Assembly (NCBI RefSeq): GCF_013778505.1 | Contig: NZ_JAAOWU010000023.1 | Span: forward strand, 1 to 64,000 | Source: Pseudomonas sivasensis | GTDB taxonomy: Bacteria > Pseudomonadota > Gammaproteobacteria > Pseudomonadales > Pseudomonadaceae | Length of the DNA: 64,000 nucleotides | Direction of reading: 5' to 3' | Shown here: one piece after another, positions 41,601 through 50,486 of the stretch | Layout: every line of letters starts with the position of its first letter | Position numbering within the stretch: position 1 is the stretch's first letter | Made by a program: the position numbers and the translations under genes | The notes under the pieces: generated by a model | Told to the model about the DNA's origin: nothing | Database searches by the model: none | What the model saw: the letters and a program-made list of their open reading frames with translations, nothing else

Positions 41601-44600
41601 GTCCAGCGCAATCACCACCGCCTCGCGCACCTGAGGCATGGCTTGCAGACAGGCTTCGATTTCACCCATCTCGATCCGGAACCCACGGATTTTCACTTGA
41701 TGGTCAATGCGGCCCACGTACTCCAGGGCCGCGTTGTCGTTGTAGCGAGCCAAGTCGCCGCTGCGGTAGAGCCGCGACCCCGGCACGCCGGAGAACGGGT
41801 CCGGCAAGAAGCGCTCGGCGGTCAGCGCCGGGCGATCGAAGTAGCCCTGGGCCAAGCCCGCCGCCGCACCGATGCACAGCTCGCCGACGCCGCAGGTCGG
41901 CAGCAATTCAAACCCGCTGTCCAGCACGTACAGCGCGCGCCCGTCGATCGCCCGCCCGATGGGCATGCCAAAGGCGTCATTGGCATCTGCAAGCTGGCAG
42001 TCATGCACGCTGGAGACCACGGTGGCTTCGGTCGGGCCATAGGTGTTCACCAGACGAACGTTGCCCAACCCAGCCTCGTGCCAGGCACGTACGCCCTCCA
42101 CGGCCATGGCTTCGCCGCCGACATGCACTTGGCGCAAGTTGCCCAGGGCGCGGCCATCGACGGCGCACTCCTTGGCCAGCAAGTACCAATAGGCCGCGGG
42201 TAAGTCGGCCAGGGTCACGCCCTGCTCGACGATTTGCTGCGCCAGCAACCCGGCGTCCCACAGCTCATCGCCGCGCATGATCAGCGCCGCGCCGATGCAC
42301 AGCGGCGGGTAGCATTGCTCGACAAACCCGTCGAAGCTGAACGTCGCAAATTGCAGCACGCGGTCGGCAGGCGTCAGCGCACTGTAATCGGCCGCTGTGT
42401 CGCAGAACTGGTCGAGTGCAGCATGGTCGATGGCCACACCCTTGGGTTGGCCGGTGGAGCCTGAGGTGTAGATCACATAAGCGAGGTCGGCGGCAGTGGC
42501 GCGGTTCGGTGGATTGGTCAACGGGTAGCCCGCCAGCTCTTCACCCTGTGCGCTGAACTCCACACGTTTGAGCCCATGGGGCAGCGGCAGATCAGCCAGC
42601 AAGCCGGTCTCGCTGAGCAACAGGTTCAGACGGCTGTCTGCCAACATGTAGCTCAGGCGCTCGGCTGGGTAGTTGGGGTCCAGCGGTACGTAGGCCGCGC
42701 CACTTTTGAGGACGGCCAGCAGGCTGACGATCAACTGCGGGCCACGCCGGGAAACCAGGCCTACCCGTTGGCCCGGGCCGACACCCTGCTCCAGCAGGCG
42801 GTGAGCCAGACGGTTAGCCCGCTGATTGAGCTGGGCGTAACTCAGGCGTTCACTGCCTGCCTGAACCGCCAACGCATCAGGGGTGGCTTGGGCTTGGGTG
42901 GCGATGCGCTCATGCACACGCATTGGCCGCGGCGCAGTACCAGGGGATTGGCTGATGGCGAGCAGCGAGGCTTGCGTGCTGTTGTCCAGCAGTTGCAGGG
43001 TACCGAGTGGCGCGTGGATATCCGCCACCCATTGCGCCAGCAGGTGCTGCAGGTTGGCGCTCAATTGCGCGACGTGTTGCTCGGTGAACCGCGCCCGGTC
43101 GTAGCTGAACTCCAGGCGCAAGCCGGTCCCCAGCTCGATGCCCAGGGTCAACGGGTAGTGGGTGCGCTCATGGTTGTGCATCTTGCCGAAGGTCAGGCCC
43201 GCTGGCGCGCCTTGCTTGAGCGCTTCGGCTACCGGGAAGTTTTCAAACACCAGCAAGGTGTCGAACAGTGCGGCACCTTGTTGACCGGCCCAGCCCTGGA
43301 TGTCGTAAAGCGGTACGTGTTCATGGTCGCGCAGGCTGAGGTTCAGCGCTTGCAGCTCCGCGAGCCACGTGGCGGCGGACTGGGCCGGCGAGGCCGCGCT
43401 GATGATTGGCAACGTGTTGATAAACAGGCCCAGTTGCTGCTCGATACCCGGCAACGGCGCCGAACGCCCGGCAACAGTAGCACCGAAGGCCACGCAATCC
43501 TGGCCGGTGTAGCGTTGCAGCAAGAGGCTCCAGGCGCCTTGCAGCAGGGTGTTGAGGGTGACTTTGTGCTGGCGCGCGCAATCGCCGAGCGCGCGGGTGA
43601 ATTGGCTGTCCAGGGTGGTGTGATGGTCGGCCATGCCCGCCCCTTCGACCGGCACGCGCAGTGCTTCAGCCAGCAGGGTTGGGGCTTGCAACGGTGCCAG
43701 GGCTTCGCGCCAGAACTTTTCGCCCGAGGCTTGCTGCTGCAGCCAACCCAAGTAATCGCGGAACTGCCCCAACGGTGCGGGCAAAACGTGGCCTGCGTAG
43801 TCGGCAATGACTTCGCCGAGCAACTGGGCATTGCTCCAGCCATCCATGAGGATGTGATGGCTGGTGAAAATCATGTGCCAGCCCGTACCGGCACCGCGCA
43901 CCAACATCAGGCGAAACAGGGGCGCCGCGTTCAACTCAAAACCGCGCTGACGCTCGGCGTCGGCCAAGGCGTCGAGGTCAGCATGCGGGTCTTCGATCAC
44001 GTGCAGCTGCAAATCGACCTGGCGCTGGATCACTTGATGGGCGCTGTCCAGGCCGAGCCAGTGGAAGCTGCTGCGCAAAATGTCATGCCGATCCAGCGCC
44101 GCCTGCCAGGCACGACCAAAGCTCAGCAGGTCGAGGCCTTCAATGTCCAGGCGCAGCTGGTTGATATAGGCCTGGGCTTCAGGCTCGTACAGGGTGTGGA
44201 ACAGCATGCCTTGCTGCATGGGCGACAGCGGGTAGATATCGGCGATGGCCGGGCCGTCCACGGGCAAATCATCCAATTGCTGTTGGGTCAGGGTTGCCAG
44301 CGCAAAGTCCGACGGCGTCACCTGCCCGGCGGGTGTATCGCAGCAGTGCTGGATCAAGGCGTTGAGTTCGGCGGTGTAATCATCCGCCAGGCGCTGGATG
44401 GTCGACGCCTGGAACATCTCGCGGCTGAACCCCCATTGCAGCGCCAGTTCGCCGCCATACACCTGCCCTTCCACCGTCAGCCAGTTGGCCAATGGCGCTT
44501 CGGGGTCTTGGGCCTGGCCGCTGCCTTGGGTGGCGGGCACGAACAATGCGGACTCATCGAACTGGCGATCGAACTGGCCGAGGTAGTTGAACGTGATGCG

Positions 44601-47600
44601 CGGCGCGACCAGGCCCGCAAGGGCTTCACGCACCTGAGGCGCCGCCAGGTAGCGCAGCAGGCCGTAGCCCAGCCCCTTGTCGGGCACGGCACGCAGTTGC
44701 TCCTTGACCGACTTGATCGCGGTCGACAGCTCGCCGTCCGCCTGCAGACGTACAGGGAACAGGCTGGTAAACCAGCCAACAGTGCGGGTGAGGTCGACGG
44801 CGTCGAACAGATCTTCGCGACCGTGGCCTTCCAGTTGGATCAGCGCCGCAGCCTGCCCGCTCCACCGGCTGACTACCCGCGCCAACGCCGTCAGCAACAG
44901 GTCGTTGACCTGAGTGCGATAAGCCGCTGGCGCGTCTTGCAGCAACTGGCGGGTTTGCTCGACGTTGAGGCGGGATTCAAGCTTGCAGCCCAAGCGGTTT
45001 TGCAGCCCGCCGTGGGGGTTGTCGCACGGCAGCTCGGCGTCGACGGACTGCGCCTGCCAGTAAGGCAGTTGTTCGCTGAGGGTTTGCGCGTGGGTGTGCA
45101 GTTGGTTCGCCCAGGTTTGGTAGGCACTGGTCTTGGCCGGCAAGGATGCCTGGCGGTAAGCCTGTTGCAGGTCTTCCAGCAGGATGCGCCATGAAACCCC
45201 ATCCACCACCAGGTGATGCACCACCAACAGCAAGCGCTGGGTGCCATCGGCCATGGAGACGAGGGCGGCGCGCAGCAGCGGGCCTTGCGTCAGGTCGAGG
45301 CTGCGCTGGGCTTCGTCGCATAGCGCGGCCAGTTGCGTATCGTCGGTGGCATGGGAGTGCCACAGCGCAGGCTCGTCGACGGGCGCAGCGTGGGTTTGCT
45401 GCCAGCCGTCGGGACGCTGCACAAAACGCAGGCGCAGGGCGTCGTGGTGGTTAATCAACTGCGTCAGCGCCGCTTCCAGGCGCACCGGGTCCAGGGCCTC
45501 GCGCGGGGTCAACAACAAGGATTGGTTCCAGTGGTGACGTGCCGGGATGGCCTGGGCGAAAAAGCTGTGCTGTACCGGCGTCAGCAGCACCTCGCCGCTG
45601 ACCGGGCCTTGGTCGATAACGCTGGCCTGCTCAAAGGTGGCGACGAGGGCCAGGCTGCGCACGCTCTGGTACTGGAACAGGTCGCGCGGGCTGAGGCGAA
45701 TCCCCGCCTGGCGCGCACGGCTGACCACTTGGATGGAGATGATCGAATCTCCACCCAACTCGAAAAAGTTGTCTTCCAGGCCGACCTGCTCGACGCCGAG
45801 TACGTCGCTCCAAATCGCTGCCAGGGCTTGTTGCAGTGGGTTTTGCGGGGCGATGTAGGCTTGTTGCGGCGCGGCATCCGGCAGCGGCAGCGCTTTGCGG
45901 TCGAGCTTGCCGTTGGCGGTCACCGGCAGCTTGGCCAGGTGCACCATGTGGGTGGGCACCATGTATTCCGGCAGGCTGCTGAGCAGCCAGGCCTTGAGGT
46001 CGGTCGGCGCTTCACCTTCCAGCACCAGGTAGGCCACCAATTGCTTGCCGCCCTGCACCAGCACCACCGCCTCACGCACGCCTGGGTGTTGCATCAGGCG
46101 CGTCTCGATTTCTCCCAACTCGATGCGCAGGCCGCGCAGCTTGACCTGATGGTCGAGCCGACCAAGGTAGTCGATCACGCCATCCTCACGCTGGCGCACG
46201 CGGTCACCCGTACGGTACAGACGCGCACCGTCACCGAAAGGGCTGGGCACGAAACGCTCGGCGGTCAGCGCCGGGCGACGGTGGTAACTGCGGGCCAGGC
46301 CGGTGCCGCCCAGGTACAGCTCGCCGGACACGCCGGCGGGCACCGGGTTGAGCTGCGCGTCGAGCACGTAGGTGCCAAGGTTGGCGATGGGGCGGCCAAT
46401 GGGCACGGCGTCACGGCCTTCGTCGACGCAGGTCCAGTGGGTCACGTCGATGGCCGCTTCGGTCGGGCCATAGAGGTTGAACAACCCTGCCTGGGGAAGC
46501 TTGGCGAAGACTTGCAGTTGCGCATCCAGTGGCAAGGCTTCGCCGCTGCACACGATGCGCTTGAGGCTGGTGCAGCCCTGTACGCCCGGCTCATGGATAA
46601 ACGCCTGGAGCATGGACGGTACGAAGTGCAAGGTGGTGATGCCGTGCTGGCCGATGGTCTCGATCAGACGCGCCGGCTCGCGGTGTTCGCCAGGGGCCGC
46701 GACTACCAGGCGCGCGCCGGTCATCAGCGGCCAGAAGAATTCCCACACCGACACGTCAAAGCTGAACGGAGTTTTTTGCAGTACCGCATCGCTGGCGTCC
46801 AGGCCGTAGGCTTGCTGCATCCAGCACAAACGGTTGACCAGCGCGCGGTGGCTGTTACCGGCACCCTTGGGCTTGCCGGTGGAACCGGAGGTGTAGATCA
46901 CATAGGCCAGGTTCAGCCCGTGGATGCCTACGGCGGGCGATGCGCTGCTGTATTCGTCAAGCCAGCCAGGCGCCTGGTCCAGGGTGATCACCTGGATGCC
47001 TTCGGTGGGCAGCGACGGTACCAGGCTGTGCTGGCTGAGCAGCAGTTGGATGCCGCTGTCTTCGATCATGTAGGCCAGGCGTTCCTGGGGGTATTCAGGG
47101 TCAAGCGGGACGTAAGCGCCGCCAGCCTTGAGAATGGCCAGCAGGCCAACGACCATTTCCACGGAGCGCTCGACGCAGATCCCCACCAATGCATCGGGAC
47201 CAACGCCCTGTTCGCGTAAGGCGTGAGCCAACTGGTTGGCACGGGCATCGAGCTGGGCGTAGGTCAGCGTTTGGGCACCAAACACCAGTGCCGGAGCGTG
47301 GGGTGTGGCCTGGACCTGGTCTTCGATCAGTTGATGAATGCCACGCTCAGTCGGATATGCCTCTGCGGTTTGATTCCAGGCCTCAACCAGCACCTGCTTC
47401 TCCTGGGTAGCCAGCATCGGCAACTCGCCGACGCGCTGCTCGCCATCAGCAACCATGGCCTGCAACAGGCTGATCCAGTGCCGGGCCATACGCGCGATGG
47501 ACGGCGCGTCAAACAGGTCGTTGGCGTACGTCAGCGCGGCGTGCAGGGTGCCGGATTTTTCATACGTGTCGAGGGTCAGGTCGAACTGGGTGGTACGGCC

Positions 47601-48875
47601 TTGCCACTCCACCAACGCCAGCTCCAGGCCGGAGGCGGTACTGACCGATGCAATATCGGCCACCACCGGCTGGTGGTTGTACATCACTTGGAACAGCGGC
47701 GTATGGCTGAGGCTGCGCTCGACTTTCAGGGCTTCCACCAGACGCTCGAACGGCAGTTCCTGATGGGCCTGGGCGCCGAGGGCGTGCTCTTTGATGCCTT
47801 GCAGCAACTCAGCAACACGGGTTTGCCCGGTCAGCTCGGTACGCAACACCTGGGTGTTGACGAAAAACCCGATCAGCCCTTCGACTTCACTGCGGTTACG
47901 GTTGGCAATCGGCACGCCGACGCGGATATCGCTCTGGCCGGTGTAGCGGTGCAGCAGCACATTAAATGCACCGAGCAACAGCATGAACAGCGTGACGTTG
48001 TGCTTTTGCGCACAGGCGCGCAGTTGCGCCGCCAGTGCCGGCTCAATCGCGAAGTTATGGCGGGTGCCCTGATAGCTGGGCATGGCCGGGCGCGGACGGT
48101 CCGTCGGCAGTTCCAGCACCGGGTGCTCATCGCCCAGGCGCGCCTGCCAGTACTCCAATTGACGGGCCTGCTCCCCCGCTTCCAACCAGCGGCGTTGCCA
48201 CAGGGCGTAGTCGCTGTATTGGATCGGCAGCGCCGGCAATTGCGGTGCCTCGTTGCGCTCATGGGCGTCGTAAAAGCGGATGAACTCGTCGATCAGCACA
48301 TTCATCGACCAACCGTCGGAGACGATGTGGTGCAGGGTCAGCAGCAGGACATGCTCCTGGGCGCCAAGCTTGAGCAATTGCACACGCAGCAGCGGGCCGT
48401 GCTCCAGGTCGAATGGCAGCAGCGACTGGCGGGTGGCTGCGTCATTCACTGCCTGCTCGCGTTCCGCCGGGGCCAGGTCAGTCAGGTCGAGTTGCTCAAC
48501 GGCCAATGAGGGTTGAACGGCGACTTGCAACAGGCGCTCATCGGCCTGGCGCTGGAACACCGTACGCAGGGTCTCGTGACGCGCCACCAGGCTGGCGAAT
48601 GCCTGCTCCATCGCGCTTAAGCTCAGCGCTCCCTTGAGTCTCACCGCCCCCGGCAGGTTGTAAGCGCCGCTGGCCGGGTCCAATTGCCACAGGAACCACA
48701 TGCGTTGCTGTGCGTAGGACAGTGCCTGACGGTCCTCCACCTCCACCCCGGCTGGAATCGGAAACCGGGAGAAATCCACCCCTTCTTTCTGCAGTGCTTG
48801 CAGGAACAGCTGGCGTTTTTCCAGGGGCAACCCGATAAACCGGCGAGCAAGTTTCAAGGAGTCTTCAGCATTCAT
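38673..48875 (-). CDS. Pyoverdine NRPS C-A-T-E-C-A-T-C with fused aspartyl beta-hydroxylase
   Basis: 3400 residues from ATG 48873-48875; the N-terminus N-A-E-D-S-L-K-L-A-R-R-F is typical of pyoverdine NRPSs. Order: C1 (HHIVSDGW ~182), A1 (~515-1000; DVWHVSLI, Ser), T1 LGGDS (~1040), E (~1092-1525), C2 of the D-accepting type (HHILMDGW ~1673), A2 (~1980-2490; DGEDHGTV, Lys), T2 (~2530), C3 with intact HHIISDGW (~2726), then a TauD/SyrP-type Fe(II)/2-oxoglutarate hydroxylase (~3070-3390). Its H-N-E motif (~3168) and distal His in H-A-R-D-P (~3363) are the probable metal ligands. It adds D-Ser and Lys; C3 passes them to the Asp module encoded next. Fused hydroxylases of this type are known to give L-threo OH-Asp. 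C1 should accept the PvdL chromophore peptide. A weak iron-starvation box lies upstream. Confidence 0.93.
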   Translation of the reverse strand: MNAEDSLKLARRFIGLPLEKRQLFLQALQKEGVDFSRFPIPAGVEVEDRQALSYAQQRMWFLWQLDPASGAYNLPGAVRLKGALSLSAMEQAFASLVARHETLRTVFQRQADERLLQVAVQPSLAVEQLDLTDLAPAEREQAVNDAATRQSLLPFDLEHGPLLRVQLLKLGAQEHVLLLTLHHIVSDGWSMNVLIDEFIRFYDAHERNEAPQLPALPIQYSDYALWQRRWLEAGEQARQLEYWQARLGDEHPVLELPTDRPRPAMPSYQGTRHNFAIEPALAAQLRACAQKHNVTLFMLLLGAFNVLLHRYTGQSDIRVGVPIANRNRSEVEGLIGFFVNTQVLRTELTGQTRVAELLQGIKEHALGAQAHQELPFERLVEALKVERSLSHTPLFQVMYNHQPVVADIASVSTASGLELALVEWQGRTTQFDLTLDTYEKSGTLHAALTYANDLFDAPSIARMARHWISLLQAMVADGEQRVGELPMLATQEKQVLVEAWNQTAEAYPTERGIHQLIEDQVQATPHAPALVFGAQTLTYAQLDARANQLAHALREQGVGPDALVGICVERSVEMVVGLLAILKAGGAYVPLDPEYPQERLAYMIEDSGIQLLLSQHSLVPSLPTEGIQVITLDQAPGWLDEYSSASPAVGIHGLNLAYVIYTSGSTGKPKGAGNSHRALVNRLCWMQQAYGLDASDAVLQKTPFSFDVSVWEFFWPLMTGARLVVAAPGEHREPARLIETIGQHGITTLHFVPSMLQAFIHEPGVQGCTSLKRIVCSGEALPLDAQLQVFAKLPQAGLFNLYGPTEAAIDVTHWTCVDEGRDAVPIGRPIANLGTYVLDAQLNPVPAGVSGELYLGGTGLARSYHRRPALTAERFVPSPFGDGARLYRTGDRVRQREDGVIDYLGRLDHQVKLRGLRIELGEIETRLMQHPGVREAVVLVQGGKQLVAYLVLEGEAPTDLKAWLLSSLPEYMVPTHMVHLAKLPVTANGKLDRKALPLPDAAPQQAYIAPQNPLQQALAAIWSDVLGVEQVGLEDNFFELGGDSIISIQVVSRARQAGIRLSPRDLFQYQSVRSLALVATFEQASVIDQGPVSGEVLLTPVQHSFFAQAIPARHHWNQSLLLTPREALDPVRLEAALTQLINHHDALRLRFVQRPDGWQQTHAAPVDEPALWHSHATDDTQLAALCDEAQRSLDLTQGPLLRAALVSMADGTQRLLLVVHHLVVDGVSWRILLEDLQQAYRQASLPAKTSAYQTWANQLHTHAQTLSEQLPYWQAQSVDAELPCDNPHGGLQNRLGCKLESRLNVEQTRQLLQDAPAAYRTQVNDLLLTALARVVSRWSGQAAALIQLEGHGREDLFDAVDLTRTVGWFTSLFPVRLQADGELSTAIKSVKEQLRAVPDKGLGYGLLRYLAAPQVREALAGLVAPRITFNYLGQFDRQFDESALFVPATQGSGQAQDPEAPLANWLTVEGQVYGGELALQWGFSREMFQASTIQRLADDYTAELNALIQHCCDTPAGQVTPSDFALATLTQQQLDDLPVDGPAIADIYPLSPMQQGMLFHTLYEPEAQAYINQLRLDIEGLDLLSFGRAWQAALDRHDILRSSFHWLGLDSAHQVIQRQVDLQLHVIEDPHADLDALADAERQRGFELNAAPLFRLMLVRGAGTGWHMIFTSHHILMDGWSNAQLLGEVIADYAGHVLPAPLGQFRDYLGWLQQQASGEKFWREALAPLQAPTLLAEALRVPVEGAGMADHHTTLDSQFTRALGDCARQHKVTLNTLLQGAWSLLLQRYTGQDCVAFGATVAGRSAPLPGIEQQLGLFINTLPIISAASPAQSAATWLAELQALNLSLRDHEHVPLYDIQGWAGQQGAALFDTLLVFENFPVAEALKQGAPAGLTFGKMHNHERTHYPLTLGIELGTGLRLEFSYDRARFTEQHVAQLSANLQHLLAQWVADIHAPLGTLQLLDNSTQASLLAISQSPGTAPRPMRVHERIATQAQATPDALAVQAGSERLSYAQLNQRANRLAHRLLEQGVGPGQRVGLVSRRGPQLIVSLLAVLKSGAAYVPLDPNYPAERLSYMLADSRLNLLLSETGLLADLPLPHGLKRVEFSAQGEELAGYPLTNPPNRATAADLAYVIYTSGSTGQPKGVAIDHAALDQFCDTAADYSALTPADRVLQFATFSFDGFVEQCYPPLCIGAALIMRGDELWDAGLLAQQIVEQGVTLADLPAAYWYLLAKECAVDGRALGNLRQVHVGGEAMAVEGVRAWHEAGLGNVRLVNTYGPTEATVVSSVHDCQLADANDAFGMPIGRAIDGRALYVLDSGFELLPTCGVGELCIGAAAGLAQGYFDRPALTAERFLPDPFSGVPGSRLYRSGDLARYNDNAALEYVGRIDHQVKIRGFRIEMGEIEACLQAMPQVREAVVIALDGPTGAQLVAYVVPQSDALEAHALTAALRQSLPDYMVPSFLMLIDVLPLSPNGKLDRKALPKPDVSQRQKHYVAPRTALDIQVAEVWQNVLGLEQVGLDDHFFELGGHSLLATQVVARLKALLACDLTLRDLFGAPRLADFIAAISTRTGQDKSLTRSPLVAHGEKTCATLSLVQRRLWVVEQLSQARGAYGMPLAVRLRGELSVPLLVSSLAQVVARHETLRTAYITDEEGDPQAVIAAHVEVDLPLLDLSSLDPAEQQRRVAVAVEANTRQSISLLHAPLLRGQVLKLGPTEHVLLYSMHHIISDGWSMAVLVNELVGFYGRAKAGVVEPLPSLPIQYSDYALWQQQLQRTGVLAAQARYWEQALAGHSGVLQLPTDQPRPQAPTHEGRDLGFTLPVALHEGLKAVSARAGVTLYSTMLAAFQILLHRLSGSDDVLVGADVAGRQQPELEGLIGFFVNILPLRSTFVAQQPFSAFLATTQGTALDAFDHQDLPFDMIVEASPRPRQRGFNPLVQVLFVMNNLPVQGGQMDGIEVEVLPTRGGYSKFDMALFIDEDAGGLHGTWQYASDLFEQQRIESFVNAWTGILEQIVCDPNIQLGDITMPTNTLEQTTTPVPPAIKADKLGKFLKKSQSRTDRPAGALMRESLLVPGQDFPLLMEPTDPGLDLVAWIKDNRALVEEKLARHAGILFRGFALRDIHDFEAFAEAVQPGLYGQYGDLPKKEGGKNTYRSTPYPEKKMILFHNESSHQDRWPRKQLFFCEQPSPIGGATPVVDCRQMYLKLPAAIRERFEDKGLLYVRTFADKLDVSWQHFFKTDVRADVEARCRAAGIAWTWLDNDELQIRTPCPAIIRHPVTGEKTFFNQVQLHHIFCLDPDVREDLLVLFGEQRMPRHVYYGDGSPIEDEVMALVGELYEACAVRFDWHKGDVILLDNMLAAHARDPFEGPRKIVVAMGEMIERSALHLAHSETEKEEAGA

Positions 48876-48930
48876 TTGTTGGAGTCCGGAGCAATAGGCA
48901 GGAAGCACAAAGGCACGTCGTCCCTATAAA

Positions 48931-48954
48931 ACGAACCGGAGAGGGAAAAATTAG
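48931..48954 (-). promoter_or_regulatory. Variant iron-starvation box upstream of the NRPS-hydroxylase gene
   Basis: On minus: CTAAT, 16 bases, CGT, with one deviation from TAAAT. It ends 55 bp before the ATG, at the same distance range as the other boxes. Confidence 0.55.
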
Positions 48955-49123
48955 CGGCGGGTGGAGGGGTTGGAGCGAGGGGTCATCAAGGGTTACGTCA
49001 ATCCCGGGAAACCCGTGCAAAAGCGAGAATGATCACGTTGCACAGGCCCTGCCCCGGCAATGCACTGAAGCACTGCATTCGGCGCCGAATCATCGAACCA
49101 TTGCGTTCAGGAGAACTGATTAC

Positions 49124-49273
49124 GTGAACAACCAACTCAAACGAAAAGCCTGCATCGGCTCCATAGAGGCCAGCCTTGAAGGTAACTGCCTGTTCGGCAA
49201 GATCCTGTTCATCAAGGCGCTGAACGCATTCCTGCAACATCACAGCACAGAGGCATGCTCAGCGATGGGTTGA
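49124..49273 (+). pseudogene. HicB-like antitoxin remnant
   Basis: A 49-codon frame from GTG 49124, with AGGAGA ten bases upstream, to TGA. The first ~30 residues (G-S-I-E-A-S-L-E-G-N then L-F-G-K-I-L-F-I) match the start of HicB-family antitoxins, normally over 100 residues. After I-L-F-I the sequence diverges and ends early, where the DNA meets the end of the MFS gene on the other strand. No intact hicA was found upstream. Most likely a decayed fragment; a functional small protein cannot be excluded. Confidence 0.5.
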
Positions 49274-50446
49274 TCAACCCAACCGCCGGTACCCCAACAC
49301 CGCCGAGCCCAACACCACCGCGCCCGCCGCCAACGCCACCCAGAACCCGCTGGCGGCGCCAAAGTGGTCGATCATCCAACCGGAACTGGCGGCACCAATG
49401 GCCACGCCGATGCTGAGGCCGGTGATCAGCCACGTCATGCCTTCGGTCAGGCGGCTGGCGGGGACGATCCGCTCCACCAGCGCCATGGACACGATCAGGG
49501 TCGGGGCAAAGAACAGGCCGGAGATAAAGATCGCCACCGCCAGGCCTGGAATGTTGGTGACCAGCAGCAACGGCAAGGTGGTCAACGCCGTGGCCACGCC
49601 GCAGAACAGAAACTGGCGCGGCAGCGGCGCCTTGAGCTTGAGAGTGCCGAAGGCGAGTCCCGCCAGGCATGAACCGATGGCGTACACCGAGAGCACGATG
49701 CTCGCCGCCGCCGGCTGACCCTGGTGTTGGGCAAAGGCCACGCTGACCACATCCACCACACCCACGATCACGCCCATGGCCAGCAAGAGGATCATCAGGA
49801 TCAATACCGACGGTGACGCGATCAGCCAGCCGGCATGGTGATCGTGGTGCTCATGCACCGGGGGTTCGGTCGCTCGTTGCAGGACGAACGTGGTGACGCC
49901 CACCGCCAGCAACAACGCGGCCACCAGCGGCCCGGCTTCGGGAAACAGCACCACGCTCAAGCCCACTGAAATCGGCGGGCCGACGATAAAGCACACCTCA
50001 TCCAGCACCGACTCCAGGGCAAAAGCGGTTTGCAGCTTGGGCTGGCCTCGGTACAACTCGGTCCAACGGGCCCGCACCATCGCCGACATGTTCGGCATGC
50101 AACCGGCCAAGGCGGCAGACAGGAACAGCGTCCAGGTCGGCGCCTGCAACCGCGTGCACAGCAACAGCATCAGCAGCGCCCCGCCACCGATCAACGCGGC
50201 AATCGGCAGCACCCGGCCCTGGCTGTAGCGGTCCACCAGCCGTGATACCTGTGGCGCACAAATCGCCGTAGCCAACGCGAATACCGCCGCCACCGAGCCT
50301 GCCAGGCCGTAGCCGCCATGCACCTGGGAAAGCATGGTGATAATGCCGATACCGGTCATGGACACCGGCATACGCGCCAGCATGCCGGCCAATACAAAAG
50401 CCCGGGCGCCAGGGACTTGGAATAACTCGGCGTAGGGGTTTGCCAT
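49274..50446 (-). CDS. MFS transporter
   Basis: 390 residues with about 12 hydrophobic segments and a His-rich cytoplasmic loop near the middle (H-E-H-H-D-H-H, ~197-204). This is a drug/sugar-type major facilitator; the inner-membrane export substrate is unknown. It lies about 40 bp after the MATE gene in the same direction and may be co-transcribed. The His-rich loop could bind metal, but that is a guess. It lies next to the pyoverdine locus, yet no iron-starvation box precedes it. Confidence 0.85.
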   Translation of the reverse strand: MANPYAELFQVPGARAFVLAGMLARMPVSMTGIGIITMLSQVHGGYGLAGSVAAVFALATAICAPQVSRLVDRYSQGRVLPIAALIGGGALLMLLLCTRLQAPTWTLFLSAALAGCMPNMSAMVRARWTELYRGQPKLQTAFALESVLDEVCFIVGPPISVGLSVVLFPEAGPLVAALLLAVGVTTFVLQRATEPPVHEHHDHHAGWLIASPSVLILMILLLAMGVIVGVVDVVSVAFAQHQGQPAAASIVLSVYAIGSCLAGLAFGTLKLKAPLPRQFLFCGVATALTTLPLLLVTNIPGLAVAIFISGLFFAPTLIVSMALVERIVPASRLTEGMTWLITGLSIGVAIGAASSGWMIDHFGAASGFWVALAAGAVVLGSAVLGYRRLG

Positions 50447-50486
50447 GACTTAAACGCCTTCTGTCCTTAAATTGCGCATCCTTTTA

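Noticed and set aside
42576..45194. 872-codon plus-strand frame within the minus-strand NRPS
   Set aside because: Antisense to A2, C2 and E domains; long only because of high GC.
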